Of a stretch of 49,211 nt of DNA, positions 1 through 7,030 are shown in pieces. The notes under the pieces were generated by a model. That model was not told the DNA's origin, did no database searches, and worked only from the letters and a program-made list of their open reading frames with translations. The DNA is from DASSUW01 sp036257565 (lineage in GTDB: Bacteria > Actinomycetota > Thermoleophilia > Solirubrobacterales > Solirubrobacteraceae): assembly GCA_036257565.1 (NCBI GenBank), contig DATAFH010000045.1, forward strand, positions 1 to 49,211. The letters are read 5' to 3'. Made by a program: the position numbers and the translations under genes. Positions within the stretch are counted from its first letter, which is position 1. Each line of letters begins with the position of its first letter.

Positions 1-1
1 T

Positions 2-1483
2 CATCCGCGGTCGTATGGCTTCCCGCTCGGGCACCCGCCGATGACGAGCTTTTTGGGCGTGCCGGTCCGGATCGGCGGGGATGTGTTCGGGAATCTGTAT
101 CTGACCGACAAGCAGGGCGCGCAGGAGTTCGACGAGGCCGATGAGCAGACGGTGGTCGCGCTGGCGGACTGGGCGGCGATCGCGATCGGCAATGCGCGCC
201 GCCATGGCGGGGTGCGCGGCGAGCGCGACGAGCTGGTGCGGGCGGTCCGGGCGTTTGAGACGTCCGAGGCGATCGGGCGGGCGCTGGCGGGCGAGACCGC
301 GCTCGAGCGGATTCTGGAGTTGATCGTCAAGCGCTCGCGGGCGCTGGTTGAGGCGCGCGTGATGGTGTTGGCGCTGCGCGAGGGCGACGAGCTGGTGATA
401 CGAGCGACCTCAGGCGAGGTCGACCCCTCCCAGCTGGCGCTGGCGATCCCGCTGCAGGAGTCACTGAGCGGCCACGTCCTGAAGTCCGCGCGCTCGCAGC
501 GGCTCTCGGACTCGACGCCAAATGTGCGTGCGGTCCTGCTGAGGATCTTCGGCGGGCACGCCGAGCTCGCCGTCCCGCTGGTGTTCCGCGGCCAGGGGTT
601 GGGGGTGTTGGCTGCGGTCGACCGCCTCGAGGACGGGCCCGAGTTCAGCGCCGAGGACGAGCGGCTGATGACGGCGTTTGCGACCAGCGCCGCGACCGCG
701 GTCGCGACTGCGCGCGGTGTCGCCGCCGAGGGCCTGCGACGCAGCCTGGAGGCCGCCGAGCGCGAGCGCAGCCGCTGGGCGCGCGAGCTGCACGACCAGA
801 CCCTGCAGGACCTCGCCGGGCTGAAGGTGATGCTCTCCGGCGCGCGCCGGGCCAAGGAGCGCGAGCAGGTCGACCGGATCCTCGAGCAGGCGATCGAGCA
901 CGTGCAGCTGGGCGTCGATGCGCTGCGCGGCATGGTCACCGAGCTGCGCCCCGCGGCGCTGGACGAGCTCGGCACCGCTCCCGCGCTGCGCGGGCTGATC
1001 AACCGCACTGCAGCGACGGCCGGGCTAGAGATCGAGCTCGACCTCGATCTCGCCTACGAGGAAGGCCGCGCGGACACGCGCCATGCGCCCGAGCTGGAGA
1101 GCACGCTGTACCGGCTCGTGCAAGAGGCGCTGACCAACGTCGTCAAGCACGCCGGCGCCCGCCGCGTGACGGTCGCCGTGATCGAGGACGACGGGACCGT
1201 CCAGCTCAGCGTCACCGACGACGGCGCCGGCTTCCAGACGGACGTGGCCAGCGAGGGATTCGGGCTGATCGGCATGCGCGAGCGCGTCACGCTGCTCGGC
1301 GGTGAGCTGGACTTCGACTCGCAGTTCGGCGCGGGCACCACCGTCGCCGCCCGGATCCCCGTCCAGCGACGCCCGACCGACCCTCGGCTCCCCGATCTCC
1401 CGCCGTACCGCCGCTCGGCCCGACCACTAGGCGGCCGGACGCCGATCGACGGCCGCCCGCAGCAGGGCCACGAGCGCCGGTAG
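2..1483 (+). CDS. GAF-domain sensor histidine kinase (5' truncated)
   Basis: Two-component sensor kinase of the NarL/DegS class (HisKA_3 plus HATPase_c). The frame is open from base 2, so the true start lies outside the window; the first ATG at 41 sits inside a GAF domain (FGNLYLT), so it is not the start. Visible order: end of GAF 1 (residues 1-75 of the visible part), GAF 2 (about 85-230), dimerisation helix with phospho-acceptor His near residue 264 (ARELHDQTLQ), then the ATPase domain with N-box (EALTNVVKHAG), DDGAGF and GLIGMRERV. No membrane segment is visible, so sensing is probably cytosolic through GAF; the ligand is unknown. The last 57 bp overlap the receiver gene on the other strand. 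Confidence 0.93.
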   Translation, partial: HPRSYGFPLGHPPMTSFLGVPVRIGGDVFGNLYLTDKQGAQEFDEADEQTVVALADWAAIAIGNARRHGGVRGERDELVRAVRAFETSEAIGRALAGETALERILELIVKRSRALVEARVMVLALREGDELVIRATSGEVDPSQLALAIPLQESLSGHVLKSARSQRLSDSTPNVRAVLLRIFGGHAELAVPLVFRGQGLGVLAAVDRLEDGPEFSAEDERLMTAFATSAATAVATARGVAAEGLRRSLEAAERERSRWARELHDQTLQDLAGLKVMLSGARRAKEREQVDRILEQAIEHVQLGVDALRGMVTELRPAALDELGTAPALRGLINRTAATAGLEIELDLDLAYEEGRADTRHAPELESTLYRLVQEALTNVVKHAGARRVTVAVIEDDGTVQLSVTDDGAGFQTDVASEGFGLIGMRERVTLLGGELDFDSQFGAGTTVAARIPVQRRPTDPRLPDLPPYRRSARPLGGRTPIDGRPQQGHERR

Positions 1484-1801
1484 GTCGCCGTCCTTGGCCC
1501 AGTAGCCGCTCGCGCCCGCATCGACGTAGGACGCGGCGTACAGCTCGGGGTCGCCCGTGCCCATGACCACCAGCCGCACGCGATGTGCGAGCGCCCTCAG
1601 CGCGTCGAGAGCGAGCGGCGACTGCAACCCGGCGAGCCGACTGTCGACGAGCGCCACCGCGATGCGCGGGTCCGCGGCGTCCCGAAGAGCGGTGAGCATG
1701 TCTCCGGCCTCGCCGGCGATCCGGATGCCGTCCTCAAGCTCGAGCGCTGCGCGCAGCGCGCCCCGCATGGCGGGGTGGGGATCCACGACCAGCACTCCCA
1801 T
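1427..1801 (-). CDS. Single-domain response regulator (receiver only)
   Basis: A 124-residue CheY-like receiver with no DNA-binding output domain. Key positions: D7 (VVDPHP), phospho-acceptor D53 (ALVDSRLAG), T82 (MGTGD) and K103 (YWAKDG). Receivers normally carry two adjacent acidic residues near the N-terminus for Mg2+; here the second is Pro, so metal binding may be weakened. The ATG at 1801 gives a standard receiver N-terminus. It converges on the adjacent histidine kinase and overlaps its 3' end by 57 bp, suggesting they form a pair although not co-transcribed. The output route is unknown; it may sequester phosphate or act by protein contact. Confidence 0.8.
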   Translation of the reverse strand: MGVLVVDPHPAMRGALRAALELEDGIRIAGEAGDMLTALRDAADPRIAVALVDSRLAGLQSPLALDALRALAHRVRLVVMGTGDPELYAASYVDAGASGYWAKDGDLPALVALLRAAVDRRPAA

Positions 1802-1892
1802 GGGTTCGTGCACAACAACTCCCGGACGGCTCGAGCGGGCCGCCCAAGAGGGCGCCTGCTCAGAGGTCACAGCAAAGCGCCTGACGCCCGCG

Positions 1893-1974
1893 TGATCATC
1901 CGCATAAACCCCGTGAGGCCATTGCGGACGATCCACACGGCCTGCGGCCCGAACAGCACCCTGCGGGATGATCA
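1893..1974. repeat. Inverted repeat TGATCATCC / GGATGATCA
   Basis: A perfect 9-bp inverted repeat: TGATCATCC at 1893-1901 and GGATGATCA at 1966-1974, separated by 64 bp. The right arm covers the stop codon of the dienelactone-hydrolase pseudogene. The rest of 1802-1971 shows no coding signal that I can support. The repeat could be a weak folded transcript end or a regulator site for the receiver gene; the sequence does not decide. Confidence 0.4.
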
Positions 1975-2660
1975 GTCGCCCGCGAGCAGGCGCTCGGCGA
2001 TGAACGTCATGACGCGGTCCAGGGCCGCGCGCCTGGGGTGGCCGGGCTCGTCGGCGAGATCGACGGTCAGCACCGCGTGCGCGCGTGCGGGGGATGCCGT
2101 ACGGGTTGCCGGGCGAGGAGTCGATCTCGATGCCCTCGAAGCGCTCGCCGAGCTCACGGCGCAATGTCTAAAGAGCGCGCCGGGACAACCCTTGTCGGCG
2201 GTGAAGCGCAACCCCAGCACGCCCATCCCGTCCTGGGCCCGCCGCTTGACGCGCGCCAGGTCGGCGTCGTCGAGGCCGACTGCAGCCCGCCTGCGGGAGG
2301 TGATCGGCGCCGGCAGCCCCGGCTGGCTGACCACCGGCGCCAGGACCGCCGGCTCGACGGCCATGGCAAGCGCAAAGCCGCCGGTGAAACACAAGCCAAT
2401 GGCGCCGACGCCGGGGCCGCCGCACTCGCCGTGCGCCTCGGCCGCCAGCGCTCGCAGCCAGGTGGCGACCGGACTGGTGCGGTCGGCGATGATGACGAAC
2501 TCGCGCGCCACGAGACCCGGACGATCGCCCGCAGCGTCACCGCAGCGGCGAGCGGCTCGCCGGGTCGCCCGAACAGCGACGGCAGGAAGACCGTGTACTC
2601 GTGGCGACGAGCCGCCGGCCGAGCTCGGCCACGGCATCCGAACGAGGTCCGCACGGCTCG
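1972..2660 (-). pseudogene. Dienelactone hydrolase family pseudogene, four frameshifts
   Basis: Pieces of one dienelactone-hydrolase-like alpha/beta hydrolase appear in order but in changing frames: AVAELGRRLVA, then EYTVFLPSLFGRPGEP, then AREFVIIADRTSPVATWL with the nucleophile-elbow-like GAIGLCFTGG, then RRELGERFEGIEIDSSPG, then RAHAVLTVDLADEPGHP to the stop at 1972. Breaks fall near 2600, 2512, 2168 and 2088. The first three look like single-base losses (one G restores each junction); the fourth is a gain of one or loss of two bases. The N-terminus is not recognisable. Intact relatives act on dienelactones or similar esters; this copy cannot give a normal product unless the sequence is wrong. 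Confidence 0.82.
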
Positions 2661-3147
2661 GGCGCGCCGGATTCTCGGGACGTGTTCCGCGCGGTAAGCG
2701 AGAACGAGCGCCGGTGCGGCCGGGCCGTCGCGTCCGTGCTGGCGTCGGTCTCCGACCGGTCAGCGACATCGCGACGGCGGTATAGGCAGCCGACCCCTCC
2801 ATTGGCGAACGAGCAAGCGTGCGTCCTGCGCTGCCGCGGCGCCCGCCCTGGACGAGCACCAGAAGTCCTAGGGCGCGCGATCGGCCCTCGCGGCGCTCCG
2901 GCATCCGTGGAACGCGGCAGCCGTGTTGTCGCTGCCGTACCTGACGACACCGTGTCGAAGGACGATGGGCATCCGGGGTCGCACCAGCGACCTCTCGCGT
3001 GTCAGACGAGACGACGCTCGGCGGATCTGCTCATCTGCGGTCCGTACCGACCGGGTGGATTGGTGCGGGACGAAACGCCGAGTCTCGGCCGTCGCGTGGC
3101 CGCACCGCGACGCCGCCGAAGTGCCTGCAAATCTCCACCTTTTCGGA
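2661..3147. other. Intergenic stretch without a supported gene
   Basis: About 490 bp between the hydrolase remnant and tRNA-Val. Open frames exist on both strands, as expected at this GC content, but their translations are Arg/Pro/Ser-rich with no recognisable motif. The only structured item seen is the tRNA-like fragment around 2975-3012. The extreme 5' part of the decayed hydrolase may lie here, unrecognisable. Confidence 0.6.
2975..3012 (-). repeat. Degenerate tRNA-Val-like fragment
   Basis: The 16-mer GCGACCTCTCGCGTGT at 2987-3002 is repeated exactly at 3171-3186 inside tRNA-Val, where it spans the variable loop, one side of the anticodon stem and part of the loop. Flanks are also weakly alike (a GGG...TCG...ACC T-arm-like side, and cgag after the anticodon side). 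No acceptor or D arm can be built, so this is either a decayed tRNA copy or a short direct repeat left by insertion at the tRNA 184 bp away. Confidence 0.5.
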
Positions 3148-3219
3148 TGGGCGCGGCGGGTTTCGAACCTGCGACCTCTCGCGTGTGAAGCGAGCGCTCT
3201 CCCACTGAGCTACGCGCCC
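3148..3219 (-). tRNA. tRNA-Val (CAC)
   Basis: A full cloverleaf folds on the minus strand: acceptor GGGCGCG/CGCGCCC, D stem GCTC/GAGC, anticodon stem CTCGC/GCGAG with loop TTCACAC (anticodon CAC), 5-nt variable loop, and T loop TTCGAAA. The T stem GCAGG/CCCGC has one A:C mismatch at its third pair. The discriminator is A at 3148 and CCA is not encoded. A TAGACT -10 box (minus strand, 3231-3236) lies 11 nt upstream of the 5' end, giving a very short precursor leader. Confidence 0.93.
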
Positions 3220-3261
3220 GGGCGGGGGTCAGTCTAGCCGCCGGAGACTATCCTCGCGCCC
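3220..3261. promoter_or_regulatory. Back-to-back promoters of tRNA-Val and glycosyltransferase
   Basis: These 42 bp hold two opposing -10 hexamers: TAGACT on the minus strand (3231-3236) for tRNA-Val and TATCCT on the plus strand (3249-3254), 7 nt before the GTG of the glycosyltransferase. The plus-strand spacing puts transcription start at or next to the start codon, implying a leaderless message. No convincing -35 box was recognised. Confidence 0.5.
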
Positions 3262-4335
3262 GTGCGTGCCGTCCGGGTCCTGCAGGTTCTGCAGCCGCAG
3301 GACGGCGGTGTGCTGGCGCATGTGCTGCTGCTCGCGGGGGAGCTTCGGCGGCGTGGGTGGGATGTCGAGGTGGCTGCCGCGCCAGGGGCCGCGGGGCGGT
3401 TCGAGGAAGCCGGTGTGCCGGTGCACGTGCTGCCGTTCGAGCGGGCTCCGGGGGTGGCGGATCTGCGCGCCGTGCGGGCGTTGCGGCGGCTGGACGCGGC
3501 GAGGAGGCCGCGGATAGTGCATGCGCACTCGTCGAAGGCCGGTGCGGTCGCGCGGCTGGGCCTCGGCGGTCGGGAGCGGATCGTGTACACGCCGCACTGC
3601 TTCGCGTTCGCGGCGGGCTTTGGGCCGGCCCGGGCGGCGTACTGGGCGGTCGAGCGGGCGCTCGTGCCCCGCACCGGGACGTTCGTGGCCTGCTCGGAGT
3701 GGGAGCGGGGGGTGGCAGGCCGCCTGGCCGGGGCGAGCGGTCGCGCGCGGGTGGTCCGTAACGGCGTCCCGCGGTGCGCGCCGGCCGAGCCGCATCCCGC
3801 GCTCGCGACGGCGCGGCGCCCGGTGGCGGGCTTCCTCGCCCGGCTCGAGCCGCAGAAGGACCCGCTGGCGCTCGTGCGGGCCGCCGGCGCGCAAGACTTG
3901 CCCGGCACGGTGGCGATCGTGGGGAACGGCAGCCTCGAGCGCGCGATCGACGACGAGATTCGCGCGCTCGGACTCGAGCGGCGCGTGCTTCGGCTGCCTT
4001 TCGACGGCTCGGTCGAGCGCTACCTGCGGGCGTTCGACCTGTTCGTGCTGCCGTCGCGCTGGGAGTCGCTGCCGATCGCCGTGCTCGAGGCGATGGCCTG
4101 CGGGTTGCCGGTGGTCGCCACGTCGGTGGGCGGCACCGCGGAGGCCGTGCGCGACGGGGCCACCGGGCGGCTCGTGCCGCCCGGCGACATCGACGCCCTG
4201 GCCGTCGCGGTACGCGACCTGATGAACGACGCCGGGACGATGGGCGAGGCCGGCGCGCGCGTCGCCGCCGAGGAGTTCTCCGTCGAGCGGATGGTGGACG
4301 AGATCGCCGCTGTCTACGACGAGCTGCTGCGCTGA
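3262..4335 (+). CDS. Glycosyltransferase family 4 (GT-B)
   Basis: A 357-residue GT-B glycosyltransferase. The N-terminal domain starts VLQVLQPQDGGVLAH, the acceptor-side Gly-rich loop of family 4 enzymes; the C-terminal domain has the GNGSLE segment and the E-x7-E nucleotide-sugar motif (ESLPIAVLEAMACGLP) near residues 270-290. It should transfer a sugar from an NDP- or GDP-donor onto a lipid-linked glycan; donor and acceptor cannot be told. The GTG start is supported by a TATCCT box 7 nt upstream and by fit to the family N-terminus. Its 3' end overlaps the convergent O-antigen ligase gene by 22 bp. It flanks the exopolysaccharide genes and probably belongs to them. Confidence 0.9.
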   Translation: MRAVRVLQVLQPQDGGVLAHVLLLAGELRRRGWDVEVAAAPGAAGRFEEAGVPVHVLPFERAPGVADLRAVRALRRLDAARRPRIVHAHSSKAGAVARLGLGGRERIVYTPHCFAFAAGFGPARAAYWAVERALVPRTGTFVACSEWERGVAGRLAGASGRARVVRNGVPRCAPAEPHPALATARRPVAGFLARLEPQKDPLALVRAAGAQDLPGTVAIVGNGSLERAIDDEIRALGLERRVLRLPFDGSVERYLRAFDLFVLPSRWESLPIAVLEAMACGLPVVATSVGGTAEAVRDGATGRLVPPGDIDALAVAVRDLMNDAGTMGEAGARVAAEEFSVERMVDEIAAVYDELLR

Positions 4336-5684
4336 TCGGCGTCGCGGAGCAGGCCTGCGAGCGCGCCGACGAGCGCGATGAAGGTCGCTGCGATCACGTT
4401 CGTCCGGGGTGGGTAGTCGCCCATGCTCGTGACGATGCTGCCGATCATCGCGGCGGCGATGGCGAGCAGGAGCGCGCCGACGGCGGGGTCGCCGCGCGCG
4501 AGGATCGCTCGCCAAACCATGGGCGCGAGCGTGACGATGAACCAGCCGAACACGAGCAGGCCGACGAGGCCGAGCTCCGCCGCGATGGTGAGCGGCACGT
4601 TGTGGGCGTGGTCGAAGGGATGGTGGTCCTCGTCGAGCACGCCGTACCGCACCGCGACGACAGAGTAGTTGCCGGCGCCCACGCCGAGCACCGGATGGTC
4701 GCCGACGATCGAGGGCGTCGTCTCGTAGATGCGAAGCCGCGGGTCGGACTGCACGACGTCGGAGCGGCCGAGCGTCGCGAGCCGTTCGGAGACGACGGCG
4801 ATCTGCTGCGACTCCTGCAGGGCCTTGAAGTTGACGAGCACGAAGATCGCGAGCGCCGCCAGCGCGACCGCGCCCAGGCGCCGGAACCGCGGGATCAGCA
4901 GCAGGACGCCGAGCCCCAGCGCCGTGCCGACGAGGCTGGTGCGGGAGAGGCTGAGCATCAGGCCCCACCCGCCGCCGACCGCCATCAGCGTCATCAGCGC
5001 CCGCATCGCGGGCCGGCCGCGCATCGTGAGCACGAGCGCCGCCGGGATCGACATCACGAGGAAGAAGCCGAGGATGTTCGGCTGGGCGAAGCCGGCCTGG
5101 GCGCGGCCGGTCGCGATCAGCCCTCCCTCCTGCAGGCTCTGGTCGGCGCCTCCGGCCGCCGCCACGAACCCCGCGACGCCGCCGGCGATCGCGAGGCACG
5201 CCATGAGCCGCTCGAGGTCGCGGCGCTCGGAGTTGGCCACGAGGACGCCGACGATCGCGAACGCCGACCACATGAGCAGGATCTTCGTGACGATCAGCTC
5301 GTCCTCGGCGACCGTGTAGCCGACGAGGATGACCACGCACAGCGCGCCGAGCGCCCGCAGCGGGCCCGGCACGGCAGGCGCGGTACCGGTGAGCGTCCAC
5401 CGCGCGACGGCCGCCGCGGCCGTGAGGATGAGCACGATCTCCGAAGCGCTGAGTCCCGCATCGCCGCCGAGGCGGATCGAGAAGAACTCGAGCGGCACGG
5501 CGAGCAGCGCGAGCTGCGCTCCAAGGATCGGTTGCCGCGCGACGAGGACCGTGACCGCCGCACCGACCGCGAGCGCCAGCCCTGCGAGGGGCCCCACTTC
5601 CTCCATGATCACCGCACCGGCTGCGCCGGCGAGCACGCAGGCGACCAGCGCGGCGAGGACGGCCGAACGCGCTGCCAGGCTCAC
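4314..5684 (-). CDS. O-antigen ligase / Wzy-like polymerase
   Basis: A 456-residue polytopic membrane protein, with roughly ten or more hydrophobic segments through its length. The large loop before the last helices carries the Wzy_C-like signature HNVPLTIAAELGLVGLL preceded by a HPVLGVGAGNY-like stretch, typical of O-antigen ligases and polymerases acting on undecaprenyl-linked glycans at the outer face of the membrane. Its start overlaps the stop of the upstream glycoside hydrolase by 4 nt, so it is the last gene of the minus-strand run wbaP-like, BY-kinase, hydrolase, ligase. Ligase and polymerase cannot be separated from sequence alone, and a second member of this family lies at 10223. 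Confidence 0.87.
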   Translation of the reverse strand: MSLAARSAVLAALVACVLAGAAGAVIMEEVGPLAGLALAVGAAVTVLVARQPILGAQLALLAVPLEFFSIRLGGDAGLSASEIVLILTAAAAVARWTLTGTAPAVPGPLRALGALCVVILVGYTVAEDELIVTKILLMWSAFAIVGVLVANSERRDLERLMACLAIAGGVAGFVAAAGGADQSLQEGGLIATGRAQAGFAQPNILGFFLVMSIPAALVLTMRGRPAMRALMTLMAVGGGWGLMLSLSRTSLVGTALGLGVLLLIPRFRRLGAVALAALAIFVLVNFKALQESQQIAVVSERLATLGRSDVVQSDPRLRIYETTPSIVGDHPVLGVGAGNYSVVAVRYGVLDEDHHPFDHAHNVPLTIAAELGLVGLLVFGWFIVTLAPMVWRAILARGDPAVGALLLAIAAAMIGSIVTSMGDYPPRTNVIAATFIALVGALAGLLRDADQRSSSS

Positions 5685-6991
5685 GCGGGCCGATGGTAGC
5701 CCGCGCGGCGCCGGTCAGCAGCGCGCTCGCGACGCTTTGCCGCCCGGGTGGCGGCGTGCGCCCTGGCGGCCCGTCGCTTGGCGGCACGGGCCCTGGCGGC
5801 CCGCCGCTTCGCGGCCCGTCGCTTCTTGGCGGCGCGCTTCTTCGCCGTCTTGGCCTTCGGAGCCGGCGACGCGGCCGGCGGCGTGGGGCCGGCCGCTGCC
5901 TGCGGGCCGGCCCGCAGTCGTGCCGCGGCGTCGCGGAACGCGGCCCAGGCCGGCTTCGCCGTCCCGTTCGCGCGCACGAGCCCGCAGTTGGACCACTTGT
6001 CGGCGCGGTCAGAACCCATGTCGAGCAGCCGGAACCAGACGTTGGCGCGTACCCACGGCCACCGCGCCACCTGCTCGGCCTGCTGGCGCATGAAGAGCGC
6101 CTGCTGCGCCTCGCTGACGCCGTTGCGCCACCCGTCCGAGGTACGGATCGTGCCCGTGCTCCACCCCGACTCGGTGAGCCAGACCGGCGAGCGGTCTCCG
6201 AAGGCCAGCATGACCTCGCGCACCTTCTGCACGCCGCGCACGAACGAGTACCGCGCGTCGACGCCGGCCCGCGGGTCGAGCGGTGAGACGTCGTCGCTGT
6301 ATGGGTGAACCGAGAACGCGTCGAACGAGCCCCGAGCCCCGAGCTCGTACAGCCGCCGCGTGAACGCGTGGTCTGACTGGGAGAGCGACCCGCCGATGAT
6401 CTGGGCGCCCGGGTGCGCGGCCTTGGCCGCCGGATACGCCGCCTTCAGCAGCCGCGCATAGGCGGCGGCCGGGTCGGGCGACTTCCAGAACTCGGCGAAG
6501 TTGGGCTCGTTCCAGACCTCCCAGGCCAGCACCCGCGACCCGTAGCGACGGACGAGGAACGCGAGCGCGCGCGCGTAGTCGCCCGCGTCGGCCGGCGGAT
6601 AGGCCGTCACCCCGCGGTCCCACCACGCGCCCTCGCACCCCTGCTTCAGCGCCGCGGGGGCGGTCGACGCCCAGCACGGCGTGTTCATGAACGTCAGCAG
6701 CAGCTCGATGCCCCGCGCGTCGGCCGCCGCCACCATCCGGTCGAGCCGGCCGAGATACCACGAGGACCAAGCCGACGGCCCGTCCTCCTGCAGCGACGCC
6801 CAGCCGACGTCGACCCGCATCAGCGACGCCCCGCTCTGCTTCACCAGGTCGAGCTGGCGCTGCATCTCCCGGTCGTCGACATCGCTCCACAGCAGGTGCG
6901 TCTGGACCCCGGCCAGCTGGGCGGCGGAGGCAGGCGCCGCGAGCACGAGCACGACGACGACGGCGAAGAGCGTGGCAAAGGCGCGACGCAC
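5681..6991 (-). CDS. Secreted clan GH-A glycoside hydrolase with basic tail
   Basis: A 436-residue exported enzyme. A signal peptide (RRAFATLFAVVVVLVLAAPASA, cleaved near residue 23) precedes a (beta/alpha)8 fold: WEVWNEPNF holds the likely acid/base Glu and WLTESGWS the likely nucleophile Glu, as in GH39/GH5-like enzymes. The last 65 or so residues are almost only Lys, Arg and Ala (KKRAAKKRRAAKRRAAR), resembling histone-H1 tails and unlike the enzyme core. The enzyme probably trims or releases exopolysaccharide made by the neighbouring genes; the tail may bind anionic polymers. It overlaps the ligase gene by 4 nt and lies 39 bp downstream of the BY-kinase gene. Confidence 0.88.
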   Translation of the reverse strand: MRRAFATLFAVVVVLVLAAPASAAQLAGVQTHLLWSDVDDREMQRQLDLVKQSGASLMRVDVGWASLQEDGPSAWSSWYLGRLDRMVAAADARGIELLLTFMNTPCWASTAPAALKQGCEGAWWDRGVTAYPPADAGDYARALAFLVRRYGSRVLAWEVWNEPNFAEFWKSPDPAAAYARLLKAAYPAAKAAHPGAQIIGGSLSQSDHAFTRRLYELGARGSFDAFSVHPYSDDVSPLDPRAGVDARYSFVRGVQKVREVMLAFGDRSPVWLTESGWSTGTIRTSDGWRNGVSEAQQALFMRQQAEQVARWPWVRANVWFRLLDMGSDRADKWSNCGLVRANGTAKPAWAAFRDAAARLRAGPQAAAGPTPPAASPAPKAKTAKKRAAKKRRAAKRRAARARAAKRRAARAHAATRAAKRRERAADRRRAGYHRPA

Positions 6992-7030
6992 CCTGCCTGC
7001 ATCGGCACGCCGGCCGACGCACTCGACCCC

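Noticed and set aside
1972..2660. Programmed frameshifting to express the hydrolase
   Set aside because: Four shifts, not all in the same direction, and no slippery site with downstream structure was seen; decay or sequence error is simpler.
3229..5787. A very long open frame antisense to the glycosyltransferase and ligase genes
   Set aside because: Its translation is Arg/Ala/Pro-rich without motifs, while the sense frames show complete family signatures; it reflects high GC content.
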